Assembly: GCF_014195325.1 (NCBI RefSeq)
Contig: NZ_JACIBK010000007.1
Location: 186,001-250,000, forward strand
DNA: 64,000 nt
Direction of reading: 5' to 3'
Origin: Rhizobium sp. BK650
Lineage (GTDB): Bacteria > Pseudomonadota > Alphaproteobacteria > Rhizobiales > Rhizobiaceae
A program made the translations under genes and the position numbers. The notes beneath the pieces were generated by a model. It saw only the letters and a program-made list of their open reading frames with translations, ran no database searches and had not been told where the DNA came from. Shown here piece by piece: positions 47,531-55,540 of this stretch. Positions within the stretch are counted from its first letter, which is position 1. Each line of letters begins with the position of its first letter.

Positions 47531-48733
47531 TCAATCCTCCTGCAACCGCTCGCCCTTGCGGAAAGGTGTATGCTCGCTCAGCAACTCATTCATATATTCG
47601 ACGTCTTCGCGCTCGCGCCTGAGATAGTCGGCAATTGCGCGGCGCAGACCCGTATGGGCAATATAATGTGCCGAATGTGTCGTCACCGGCAGGTAGCCAC
47701 GCGCGAGCTTGTGTTCGCCCTGCGCTCCCGCCTCCACCTTTTTGAGGCCCATTTCCAGTGCGAAATCGATCGCCTGATGATAGCAGACCTCGAAATGCAG
47801 GAAGGGGTGATCCTCGATGCATCCCCAGTGCCGTCCGTAGAGCGTATCGCCGCCGATGAAGTTGATGGCGCCTGCTATATAATGGCCGTTGCGTTTGGCC
47901 ATCACTAGCAGGACGTCGTCGGCCATGCGCTCGCCAATTAGCGAATAGAATTTGCGGGTCAGATAGGGCCGGCCCCATTTGCGGCCTCCAGTATCCATAT
48001 AGAAGGCGAAGAACTGGTCCCAGATGCCTTCGGTTAAATCCTTGCCCGTCAGCCAGTCGATGGTAATGCCATTCTCGACAGCCGCCCGTCGCTCCTTGCG
48101 CAGCGCCTTGCGTTTGCGGGAGGCAAGCGTCTCCAGGAACGCATCGTGATTGGCATAGCCTTCATTGATGAAATGAAACTGCTTGTCCGTGCGATGCAGA
48201 TAGCCGTCGGTCTCGAACACCGACATCTCCTCCTCAGGCACGAAGGTAATATGGGCCGAGGAGATATCGAGGCGGCGTACGACCTCCTTGAGACTTTCCG
48301 CCATAGCATTCTGAAGCGGCAGGCGCGCAAAGCCATCAGCCACGAGCAGGCGCGGGCCGGTCGCCGGCGTGAAGGGGATCGAGCACTGCAGCTTCGGATA
48401 ATAGCTGCCGCCAGCGCGTTCAAAGGCGTCGGCCCAGCCATGATCGAAGACATATTCGCCCTGGCTATGGTTCTTGAGGTAGCCGGGCAGGGCGCCGACC
48501 AATTCACCCTTGTCCGTCTCGAGAAGCATGTGATGGCCAAGCCAGCCGGTCTGCGCGGTGGCTGAGCCGGATTCCTCCAGCGACGAGAGAAAGGCATGCG
48601 AAACGAAAGGGTTATAGGCGATGGTATCGCAGCCCCTTGAAGCTCCCGAAAGCCTGGACCAGCTCTCGGAAGAGATTTCGGTGAATGATCGCTCGATGCG
48701 AATGGAAAGTTCGTCTGACAATTCGTCTGTCAT
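47531..48733 (-). CDS. GNAT-like DUF482/peptidogalycan-type protein
   Basis: 400 residues from the ATG at 48733 (MTDELSDELS); the frame is open further upstream but the extra residues look basic and non-homologous. The protein has the duplicated GNAT fold of the FemAB-like PF04339 family: YNPFVSHAFLSSLEESGSAT, TGWLGHHMLLETDKGELVGA, SQGEYVFDHGWADAFERAGG, and C-terminal LYGRHWGCIEDHPFLHFEVC with YHQAIDFALEMGLKKVEAGAQ. The family is sometimes named peptidoglycan biosynthesis/recognition; a substrate has not been shown. It sits 79 bases after the phosphodiesterase gene. Confidence 0.85.
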   Translation of the reverse strand: MTDELSDELSIRIERSFTEISSESWSRLSGASRGCDTIAYNPFVSHAFLSSLEESGSATAQTGWLGHHMLLETDKGELVGALPGYLKNHSQGEYVFDHGWADAFERAGGSYYPKLQCSIPFTPATGPRLLVADGFARLPLQNAMAESLKEVVRRLDISSAHITFVPEEEMSVFETDGYLHRTDKQFHFINEGYANHDAFLETLASRKRKALRKERRAAVENGITIDWLTGKDLTEGIWDQFFAFYMDTGGRKWGRPYLTRKFYSLIGERMADDVLLVMAKRNGHYIAGAINFIGGDTLYGRHWGCIEDHPFLHFEVCYHQAIDFALEMGLKKVEAGAQGEHKLARGYLPVTTHSAHYIAHTGLRRAIADYLRREREDVEYMNELLSEHTPFRKGERLQED

Positions 48734-48812
48734 GAAACAAATGGAAAGCCGTTGGGAGGAGGGAGCGGGCTCCCTCCTTAGTCTGCGCATGATCTTGTCG
48801 AAAAAGCGAGCG

Positions 48813-49532
48813 TCAAACCGCCGCGTGCGGATCAAAGCCCTCGAAAGTCATCTGGTCGGCATTGTCGAAAGTGCGCTTGCGGGCCTCTTCGTCACGTACC
48901 GTCCAGGTGATGACCGGAATGCCCTTGTCGCGCTGGCCGGCAATGAAGGGGTTCGGCAGATCGGCATAATAATAGGAGATGAAATCGAGACCGAGCCCCA
49001 TCGCCTTCTCGTGCGTGGCATATTCCTCCGACGTATTGCCGTTGGCGGTCAGGCCGACCGGGTAGGGGGCGTTGAGGTCTTTGAGGTCCTTCAGCAGCCA
49101 ATGGTCGAAGCTCATCAATGCGACCTTGCCGTCATAACCTTCGAGCACTTCGAGAACGGCTTCGGCAAAACCCTCGTCGTCGGCTTCACGACCCTTGAGT
49201 TCCAGTACCAGCGGTACCTTGCCCTGCACGAGGTTGAGAAGCTGCTTCAGCGTCGGCACCTTGTCTCTGGTGCCGCCGACAGCGATCAGCCCGAGCTCTT
49301 TGGAGGTCCGCTCACGCACGTCACCCTTGAGGTTGCAAAGACGCTCCAGGTCTTCATCGTGGAAGACGACCGGAACGCCATCCGAGGCGTAATGCAGATC
49401 ACATTCGATGGCGAAACCCGCTTCGACGGCGCGTGAGAAGGCCGAGAGCGTATTTTCCCAGATGGCGTTGTTGAGGTCATGATAGCCGCGATGTGCGACC
49501 GGCAGCTCCTTGATCCAGGCAGCGTTCGTCAT
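48813..49532 (-). CDS. glycerophosphodiester phosphodiesterase
   Basis: 239 residues. TIM-barrel GDPD with H14-R15-G in PVAHRGYHD, E26 in WENTLSAF, E43-C-D45 in FAIECDLHYASDG, and HD at 58-59 in VVFHDEDLERL, then PLVLELKG and VALMSFDHWLLK. It hydrolyses glycerophosphodiesters to glycerol-3-phosphate and an alcohol. The ATG at 49532 shares a base with the ridA-like stop (TGATG), so it is translationally coupled; the GTG at 49535 is less likely. Confidence 0.93.
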   Translation of the reverse strand: MTNAAWIKELPVAHRGYHDLNNAIWENTLSAFSRAVEAGFAIECDLHYASDGVPVVFHDEDLERLCNLKGDVRERTSKELGLIAVGGTRDKVPTLKQLLNLVQGKVPLVLELKGREADDEGFAEAVLEVLEGYDGKVALMSFDHWLLKDLKDLNAPYPVGLTANGNTSEEYATHEKAMGLGLDFISYYYADLPNPFIAGQRDKGIPVITWTVRDEEARKRTFDNADQMTFEGFDPHAAV

Positions 49533-49999
49533 CACGCGATTTCCATGATAGCATCGATTTCAACTGCAGCAGCAAGCGGCAGGGCCGCCATGCCGACGGC
49601 GGCGCGGGCATGCTTGCCGGCTTCGCCGAGCACGCCGGCGATCAGGTTCGAAGCGCCGTTGATGACGAGGTGCTGCTCGATAAAATCAGGTGCTGACGCA
49701 ACGAAGCCGTTAAGCTTGATGACGCGGCGGATGCGGCCGAGATCGCCGCCAAGGGCTGCCTTTGCTTGCGCTAGAATATTGATGGCGCAAAGCTCTGCGG
49801 CGCGCTGGCCGGCGGCAACGTCGACATTCTTGCCGAGATGGCCTGACACAGCGAGCTTGCCGCCTTCGAGCGGCAGTTGGCCGGAAATGGTGAGAAGATT
49901 GCCGCTGATGACATAGGGGACATAATTGGCGGCAGGTGCTGCAGCTTCGGGCAGGGTTATCCCCATTTCCGACAGGCGCTTGGCGATTTGGTCGGACAT
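49532..49999 (-). CDS. RidA family (YjgF/UK114) protein
   Basis: 155 residues from the ATG at 49999 (MSDQIAKRLSEMGITLPEA). The RidA fold is seen in YVPYVISGNLLTISGQLPLE, AAGQRAAELCAINILAQAKA, IRRVIKLNGFVASAPDFIEQ and VVGEAG-type GVLGEAGKHARAAVGMAALP. It belongs to the longer RidA subgroup, whose members often lack the catalytic Arg of true 2-aminoacrylate deaminases; here R is present in KHARAAVG. Role uncertain. It heads the ridA-gdpd-DUF482 run and is divergent from eipB. Confidence 0.88.
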   Translation of the reverse strand: MSDQIAKRLSEMGITLPEAAAPAANYVPYVISGNLLTISGQLPLEGGKLAVSGHLGKNVDVAAGQRAAELCAINILAQAKAALGGDLGRIRRVIKLNGFVASAPDFIEQHLVINGASNLIAGVLGEAGKHARAAVGMAALPLAAAVEIDAIMEIA

Positions 50000-50149
50000 T
50001 TTCGTCTCCGCTTTTGTTGTCAATTCTTCAAAAATTATGCATCAAGGCTAGAATCTCTAATGTGATAGCGTCGAGCCTTGACCTGGCCGCCTCGATTTGG
50101 CCGAAACGGTTCTTATAACATCGCGGACGAGTCCAACAGGAGTTAGTGA

Positions 50150-50989
50150 ATGTTCCGGTCGTTACTTGCCGCTCTTTTCCTCGCAAGCGTCTCCGCCAAT
50201 GCCTCGGCGGCTGCGCCGGCGACGAGCGCTGCAATCGCGACCGGGCTCGTCGCTCACCGCGCCGTCTATGATTTGGAACTGAAGGACGCCTCGGAGCGCT
50301 CCGGCATCGCCTCAATGTATGGCCGCATGGTCTATGAGTTCGACGGCAATTATTGCGAAGGCTTCACCACCAATTTCCGCTTCGTCACCCAGATCGACAC
50401 TGGCGACAGCGTGCGCGTCAGCGACCAGCAGACGAAGACTTTCGAGAGCCTGAAGGATGGGAAGTTTACGTTCGATACCAAATCCTTCACCGACGACCAG
50501 CTCGACAAGGAAGTCAACGGCGCGGCTGAGGACAAGCCGGAAGGTGTGAAGGTCGATCTCACGCAGCCGGCCAGCCGCGAGCTGCAGCTCGCCGAAAGCC
50601 GCTTCCCGACCGAGCACATGCTTGACGTCATCCAGAATGCCAAAGACGGCAAGCGCTTCTTCGAGGCCCGCGTTTTCGACGGTTCCGACGATGGCGACAA
50701 ATCTCTGGTCACCACGACCATTGTCGGCAAGCAGGAAACGCCGGTTGCTGATGAGGCTGATGCCGGTAATGCCGGCCAGTTTTCCAAGACCGCATTCTGG
50801 CCGGTGACGATCTCCTATTTCAACGAGAATGCCAAATCGGACACGCTGCCTGTCTACCGCATGTCGTTCAAACTTTACGAGAACGGCATCACGAGGGACC
50901 TGACGATGGATTACGGGGATTTCGTTCTGTCCGGCAAGCTTGCCAAGCTTGAGCTGCTCGATAAGAAGGCTGCTCCGACCTGCCAGTAA
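50150..50989 (+). CDS. eipB: cell envelope integrity protein EipB (DUF1849)
   Basis: 279 residues. Signal peptide 1-22 (MFRSLLAALFLASVSANASA). The mature domain starts LVAHRAVYDLELKDAS, the typical DUF1849 opening, with a beta-spiral pattern up to MDYGDFVLSGKLAKLELL. Cys69 (GNYCEGF) and Cys278 (APTCQ, one residue from the end) are far apart in sequence; in Brucella EipB the equivalent cysteines form a disulphide, as I recall. EipB is periplasmic and needed for envelope integrity and stress resistance. An upstream SD (CAGGAGTTAG) precedes the ATG. Confidence 0.9.
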   Translation: MFRSLLAALFLASVSANASAAAPATSAAIATGLVAHRAVYDLELKDASERSGIASMYGRMVYEFDGNYCEGFTTNFRFVTQIDTGDSVRVSDQQTKTFESLKDGKFTFDTKSFTDDQLDKEVNGAAEDKPEGVKVDLTQPASRELQLAESRFPTEHMLDVIQNAKDGKRFFEARVFDGSDDGDKSLVTTTIVGKQETPVADEADAGNAGQFSKTAFWPVTISYFNENAKSDTLPVYRMSFKLYENGITRDLTMDYGDFVLSGKLAKLELLDKKAAPTCQ

Positions 50990-51399
50990 GGCTGCGTTGC
51001 GACAAGGTAAGCTACTGTCATAATTTCCAGTGCGGCTAAACTTTTGCCCTGCAGATGAGTCTTCGTGGGTCGGGTTTTGTGGAAATTTGCCTTTCCGATT
51101 CCGCATAGTGGTTGGCCATTTGCTGCCCGCCGAGATCCATGCCGTCTTGCCGGTCCCGGATGCCGTCCCTATTGAACATGCTGGAAAGTGGAGCCGCCGG
51201 CACTTATGTTGTCGCGCGCTTCCAGGCAGATTTTTTGCCACAAGCCTTGCTTTTGCGGAAAATCGAATGTAAGGGCACCGCATTCCACACGTAAGGCATG
51301 GGATCGTCCGGGAGAAATCCGGCTTTTCCGCCCGGTGGCATCTTCGATGAAGATGCTGTTCGCCTTGCGGAGGTTCAACCGGAAAAGGAGTAACAAGGC
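50990..51399 (+). other. long leader region before rpsB
   Basis: 410 bases without a coding gene between eipB and rpsB. It must hold the promoter of the translation operon and a 5' leader. Several GC-rich inverted stretches occur around 51180-51230 and 51305-51345, but none is a perfect long hairpin. The ribosome site AAAAGGAGTAAC is directly before 51400. A ribosomal-protein feedback element would be plausible here but none was recognised. Confidence 0.5.
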
Positions 51400-52167
51400 A
51401 TGGCATTGCCTGATTTTTCTATGCGCCAGCTTCTAGAAGCAGGCGTCCACTTCGGTCACCAGACGCACCGCTGGAACCCGAAGATGAAGCCGTACATTTT
51501 CGGCGATCGTAACAACATCCACATCATCGACCTGGCTCAGACCGTTCCGATGCTGTCTCGGGCCCTGCAGGTCGTGTCCGACACCGTCGCTCGCGGCGGC
51601 CGCGTTCTCTTCGTCGGCACAAAGCGTCAGGCTTCCGAGCTGATCGCTGACTCGGCCAAGCGTTCTGCCCAGTACTACGTCAACTCGCGTTGGCTCGGCG
51701 GCATGATGACGAACTGGAAGACGATCTCCAACTCGATCCAGCGCCTGCGCAAGCTCGACGAAATCCTCGGCTCCGAGCAGTCGGGCTACTCCAAGAAGGA
51801 GCGCCTGAACCTCGAGCGCGAACGCGAAAAGCTTGACAAGGCCCTCGGCGGTATCAAGGACATGGGCGGCACGCCGGACCTGATGTTCATCATCGACACC
51901 AATAAGGAAAAGATCGCGATCGACGAAGCCAAGCGCCTCGGCATTCCGGTCGTCGCCATCATCGACTCGAACTGCGATCCGGACCTGATCGACTATCCGA
52001 TCCCGGGCAACGACGACGCTTCGCGCGCCATCGCTCTCTACTGCGACCTGATCGCACGCGCTGCCATCGACGGTATCGCCCGTCAGCAGAGCGCATCAGG
52101 CCGCGACCTCGGCGCATCGACGGAAGTTCCGCTCGAGCCGGCGCTCGATGAGGCAGCCGAAGCCTGA
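51400..52167 (+). CDS. rpsB: 30S ribosomal protein S2
   Basis: 255 residues. S2 joins the 30S subunit late and helps bind S1. Signature ALPDFSMRQLLEAGVHFGHQ and THRWNPKMKPYIFGDRNNIH at the N terminus, RWLGGMMTNWKTISNSIQRL, and the second signature PVVAIIDSNCDPDLIDYPIP. Residues about 110-150 form the long coiled coil. Codon use is strongly biased, as in other ribosomal genes. It starts the rpsB-tsf-pyrH-frr cluster. Confidence 0.98.
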   Translation: MALPDFSMRQLLEAGVHFGHQTHRWNPKMKPYIFGDRNNIHIIDLAQTVPMLSRALQVVSDTVARGGRVLFVGTKRQASELIADSAKRSAQYYVNSRWLGGMMTNWKTISNSIQRLRKLDEILGSEQSGYSKKERLNLEREREKLDKALGGIKDMGGTPDLMFIIDTNKEKIAIDEAKRLGIPVVAIIDSNCDPDLIDYPIPGNDDASRAIALYCDLIARAAIDGIARQQSASGRDLGASTEVPLEPALDEAAEA

Positions 52168-52174
52168 TAAAGCA

Positions 52175-52193
52175 GGCGGAGTAAAACTCCGCC
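52175..52193 (+). terminator. hairpin after rpsB
   Basis: GGCGGAGT (52175-52182) pairs with ACTCCGCC (52186-52193), 8 base pairs with an AAA loop, just after the rpsB stop. No T tract; probably partial termination or mRNA 3' protection. Confidence 0.55.
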
Positions 52194-52213
52194 AAAGCTT
52201 GCAACGATTGGGA

Positions 52214-52249
52214 AAGGCCGCTGGCGACTCTCAGAAGTTCGGCGGCCTT
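52214..52249 (+). terminator. second hairpin between rpsB and tsf
   Basis: AAGGCCGC (52214-52221) pairs with GCGGCCTT (52242-52249) with a 20-base loop, followed by GCCTGTTT. With the hairpin at 52175 it separates rpsB from tsf. Confidence 0.5.
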
Positions 52250-52404
52250 GCCTGTTTCAGGGAGAAGCTCACAGCTTTTGCCCCGACGAATTCTGCTATG
52301 ATGCGTCTTCATAACGCTGTCATACATACAGGTACATTTCGTGCCTCAATCCGGTGCCGCGCCGCGTCCTGCGGCCCACCGTATAAACCGACAAGAGGAA
52401 GCTT

Positions 52405-53331
52405 ATGACCGAGATTACGGCTGCACTGGTGAAGGAACTGCGCGAAAAGTCTGGCGCAGGCATGATGGACTGCAAGAAGGCGCTGACCGAGACCAACGGC
52501 GACATCGAAGCCGCCATCGACTGGTTGCGCGCCAAGGGCATCTCCAAGGCCGACAAGAAGTCCGGCCGCGCTGCCGCTGAAGGCCTGGTCGCTATTGCCG
52601 GCGCCGGTCACAAGGCTGTGGTCATCGAACTCAACTCCGAAACCGACTTCGTTGCCCGCAACGACGCCTTCCAGGACCTCGCTCGCGGCGTCGCCGAAGT
52701 TGCGCTCTCCACCGATGGCACGGTTGAAGCCATTTCGGCTGCGACCTATCCGGCATCCGGCAAGCCGGTCGCCGACACCATCAAGGAAGCGATCGCAACA
52801 ATCGGCGAGAACATGACGCTTCGCCGTGCAGCCAAGCTGGAAGTCGAGCACGGCGTTGTTGCGACCTACATCCACAATGCTGCCGGCGACGGCATCGGCA
52901 AGCTCGGTGTTCTAGTCGCGCTGAAGTCGGCTGGTGACAAGGCTGTCCTGACCTCGGTCGGTCGCCAGGTTGCCATGCACATTGCTGCGACGAACCCGCT
53001 GGCGATCCGCGCCGAAGAAGTCGACGCTGCCGTCGCCGAGCGCGAACGCAACGTCTTCATCGAACAGTCCCGCGCTTCCGGCAAGCCGGAAGCCATCATC
53101 GAGAAGATGGTGGAAGGCCGCATGCGCAAGTTCTTCGAGGAAGTCGCTCTTCTCTCGCAGGCTTTCGTCATTAACCCGGACCTGACGGTCGGCGCTGCGA
53201 TCAAGGCAGCCGAAAAGGAAGCCGGCGCTACGATCGAAATCACCGGCATGGCACGCCTGCTCCTCGGCGAGGGCGTCGAGAAGGAAGAGACTGATTTTGC
53301 AGCTGAAGTTGCTGCTGTCGCTAAGGGTTGA
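52405..53331 (+). CDS. tsf: elongation factor Ts
   Basis: 308 residues. EF-Ts exchanges GDP for GTP on EF-Tu. N-terminal UBA-like domain with LVKELREKSGAGMMDCKKAL, then the core with VIELNSETDFVARNDAF (the TDFV motif that enters EF-Tu), the dimer core and C-terminal NPDLTVGAAIKAAEKEAGAT. The length and order are standard. It lies 237 bases after rpsB and 95 bases before pyrH, with perfect hairpins in both gaps. Confidence 0.98.
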   Translation: MTEITAALVKELREKSGAGMMDCKKALTETNGDIEAAIDWLRAKGISKADKKSGRAAAEGLVAIAGAGHKAVVIELNSETDFVARNDAFQDLARGVAEVALSTDGTVEAISAATYPASGKPVADTIKEAIATIGENMTLRRAAKLEVEHGVVATYIHNAAGDGIGKLGVLVALKSAGDKAVLTSVGRQVAMHIAATNPLAIRAEEVDAAVAERERNVFIEQSRASGKPEAIIEKMVEGRMRKFFEEVALLSQAFVINPDLTVGAAIKAAEKEAGATIEITGMARLLLGEGVEKEETDFAAEVAAVAKG

Positions 53332-53355
53332 TCTTTCAGCCATATTTGGGAAAAC

Positions 53356-53389
53356 CGAAGGGCATCGCGTGACAACGCGATGCCCTTCG
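53356..53389 (+). terminator. perfect 15-bp hairpin between tsf and pyrH
   Basis: CGAAGGGCATCGCGT (53356-53370) pairs without mismatch with ACGCGATGCCCTTCG (53375-53389), loop GACA. It has no T tract after it (TGTATC). It may be a factor-dependent terminator, an attenuator for pyrH or a stabiliser for tsf mRNA. Confidence 0.68.
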
Positions 53390-53426
53390 TGTATCGGGCA
53401 TTGGCGGCAATTTACGAGGAGCCAAC

Positions 53427-54149
53427 ATGACGTCGGAACCAATCTATAAACGTGTTCTACTCAAGGCTTCCGGGGAAGCCATGATGGGTGCCCAGGGATT
53501 CGGGATCGACGTTGCGGTAGCGGACCGCATCGCGTCCGACATTGCCGAGGCAAGGCAGATGGGTGTCGAGGTCGGCGTCGTCATTGGCGGCGGCAACATC
53601 TTTCGCGGCGTGGCGGTCGCATCCAAGGGCGGCGACCGCGTCACCGGCGACCACATGGGCATGCTGGGGACCGTCATCAACGCGCTGGCGCTGGCAACAT
53701 CGTTGCGCAAGTTGAACATCGACACAGTGGTTCTCTCGGCAATTTCCATGCCGGAAATCTGCGAAAGCTTCTCGCAGCGCGCCACGCTTTATCATTTGTC
53801 TTTGGGCAGAGTGGTGATCTTTGCGGGCGGCACCGGCAATCCCTTCTTCACGACTGATTCTGCCGCAGCGCTCCGCGCCGCCGAAATGGGTGCTGAGGCG
53901 ATCTTCAAGGGCACGCAGGTGGACGGCATTTATACCGCTGACCCGAAGAAGGATCCGACGGCGACCCGTTTCGACCACCTTAGCCATAAGGAAGTTCTGG
54001 ACAGGGGCCTTGCCGTGATGGATGTCGCAGCCGTTGCGCTGGCGAGAGAAAATTCCATTCCGATCATCGTTTTCTCGATCCATGAGAAAGGGCGTTTCGG
54101 TGAAATCTTGACGGGCGGTGGTCTCAAGACCATCGTATCCGACAACTGA
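53427..54149 (+). CDS. pyrH: UMP kinase
   Basis: 240 residues. It phosphorylates UMP to UDP and is a hexameric amino acid kinase-fold enzyme inhibited by UTP. Motifs: YKRVLLKASGEAMMGAQGFG, VGVVIGGGNIFRG, GDHMGMLGTVINALAL, VIFAGGTGNPFFTTDSAAALRAA (as two overlapping blocks) and DGIYTADPKKDP. The ATG at 53427 has GAGGAG upstream. It is followed by frr after 49 bases, as in most bacteria. Confidence 0.97.
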   Translation: MTSEPIYKRVLLKASGEAMMGAQGFGIDVAVADRIASDIAEARQMGVEVGVVIGGGNIFRGVAVASKGGDRVTGDHMGMLGTVINALALATSLRKLNIDTVVLSAISMPEICESFSQRATLYHLSLGRVVIFAGGTGNPFFTTDSAAALRAAEMGAEAIFKGTQVDGIYTADPKKDPTATRFDHLSHKEVLDRGLAVMDVAAVALARENSIPIIVFSIHEKGRFGEILTGGGLKTIVSDN

Positions 54150-54198
54150 TAGAGGCTGCGCCGCTGCCGGCGCAAATCCTCGAGACGGGAGCATAGAC

Positions 54199-54759
54199 AT
54201 GAGTGAAGGTATCGATATCAAGGAACTGAAGCGCCGCATGGATGGCGCCATTTCCGCATTCAAGAGCGATATTGCATCGCTGCGCACCGGCCGTGCTTCG
54301 GCCAATATTCTCGATCCGGTGACGATCGAAGCCTATGGCTCGCGCATGCCGCTGAACCAGGTTGCCAACATCACCGTGCCGGAGCCGCGCATGCTAACGG
54401 TCTCTGTCTGGGACAAGAGCATGGTCGGCGCCGTTGACCGTGCGATTCGTGAATCGAATCTTGGCCTGAATCCGATCGTCGACGGTCAGAACCTTCGCAT
54501 TCCGCTGCCGGAGCTCAATGAAGAGCGCCGCAAGTCGCTCGTCAAGGTGGCGCACGATTATGCCGAAAAGAGTAAGGTTGCGATTCGCCATGTTCGCCGC
54601 GACGGCATGGACAGCCTTAAGAAAGCCGAAAAGGATGGCGTAATCGGCCAGGACGAAAGCCGGGCACAGTCGGACCGCGTCCAAAAAATGACGGACGAGA
54701 CGATTTTGGAAATCGACCGCTTGCTTGGTGAGAAAGAAAAGGAAATCATGCAAGTCTAG
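54199..54759 (+). CDS. frr: ribosome recycling factor
   Basis: 186 residues from the ATG at 54199 (MSEGIDIKELKRRMDGA). RRF splits the post-termination ribosome with EF-G. Readable blocks: SLRTGRASANILDPVTIEAY, GSRMPLNQVANITVPEPRML, and the helical ending of a three-helix bundle with SKVAIRHVRRDGMDSLKKAE and RVQKMTDETILEIDRLLGEK. A longer in-frame start at 54118 lies in pyrH and is rejected. Standard length and place. Confidence 0.97.
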   Translation: MSEGIDIKELKRRMDGAISAFKSDIASLRTGRASANILDPVTIEAYGSRMPLNQVANITVPEPRMLTVSVWDKSMVGAVDRAIRESNLGLNPIVDGQNLRIPLPELNEERRKSLVKVAHDYAEKSKVAIRHVRRDGMDSLKKAEKDGVIGQDESRAQSDRVQKMTDETILEIDRLLGEKEKEIMQV

Positions 54760-54796
54760 TATACTTGCGTCCCCGCCAAGAAAGACCGGACGGAAT

Positions 54797-55540
54797 ATGT
54801 CGGAAACCTCATTTTTGACTGCGCCAGAACATGTTGCCATCATCATGGATGGCAACGGTCGTTGGGCAAAGCAGCGCGGCATGCCGCGAACGATGGGACA
54901 CCGCAGGGCGGTCGAGACCGTTCGCCAGACCGTGCGCACTGCCGGTGATCTGGGCATCAAATATCTGACGCTCTTCGCCTTCTCCTCGGAGAACTGGCGG
55001 CGCCCGGAAGCCGAGGTCTCCGATCTCCTCGGTCTTCTGAAGGCCTTTATTCGCAGCGATCTCGCCGAGCTGCATCGGCAGAATGTGCGCATCAGGGTGA
55101 TCGGCGACCGCTTCAACCTGCGCAGCGACATCCTCACGCTTCTGCTCGAGGCCGAGGAGACGACCAAAGCCAACACGGCGCTGACACTCGTCATCGCCTT
55201 CAACTATGGCTCTCGCGATGAGATTGCCCGCGCCATGATGAGCCTCGCCAAGGATGTGGAGGAGGGGCGCTTGAGATCGCAGGACATCACGCCTGCGTTG
55301 ATCAACGCCCGGCTCGATACCGCCGGCATCCCGGACCCTGATCTCATCATCCGAACCAGCGGCGAGGAACGGCTTTCCAACTTCCTGCTGTGGCAGGCTG
55401 CCTATTCGGAGTTCGTTTTCCTGCCGGAATATTGGCCGGACTTCAGCCGGGAACTTTTCCTTTCGGCACTCGAGAAATTTGCCTCGCGTGATCGCCGCTT
55501 CGGCGGATTGTCCGCGCAGGCTGCAGCAGTGAACACCTGA
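54797..55540 (+). CDS. uppS: undecaprenyl diphosphate synthase
   Basis: 247 residues from the ATG at 54797. It elongates farnesyl diphosphate with eight isopentenyl units to make the lipid carrier for peptidoglycan, O-antigen and exopolysaccharide. Catalytic D18 in HVAIIMDGNGRWAKQRG, then GHRRAVETVRQTVRTAGDLG, LTLFAFSSENWRRPE, LVIAFNYGSRDEI and the C-terminal signature PDLIIRTSGEERLSNFLLWQ. Its stop overlaps the cdsA start (TGATG). Confidence 0.97.
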   Translation: MSETSFLTAPEHVAIIMDGNGRWAKQRGMPRTMGHRRAVETVRQTVRTAGDLGIKYLTLFAFSSENWRRPEAEVSDLLGLLKAFIRSDLAELHRQNVRIRVIGDRFNLRSDILTLLLEAEETTKANTALTLVIAFNYGSRDEIARAMMSLAKDVEEGRLRSQDITPALINARLDTAGIPDPDLIIRTSGEERLSNFLLWQAAYSEFVFLPEYWPDFSRELFLSALEKFASRDRRFGGLSAQAAAVNT

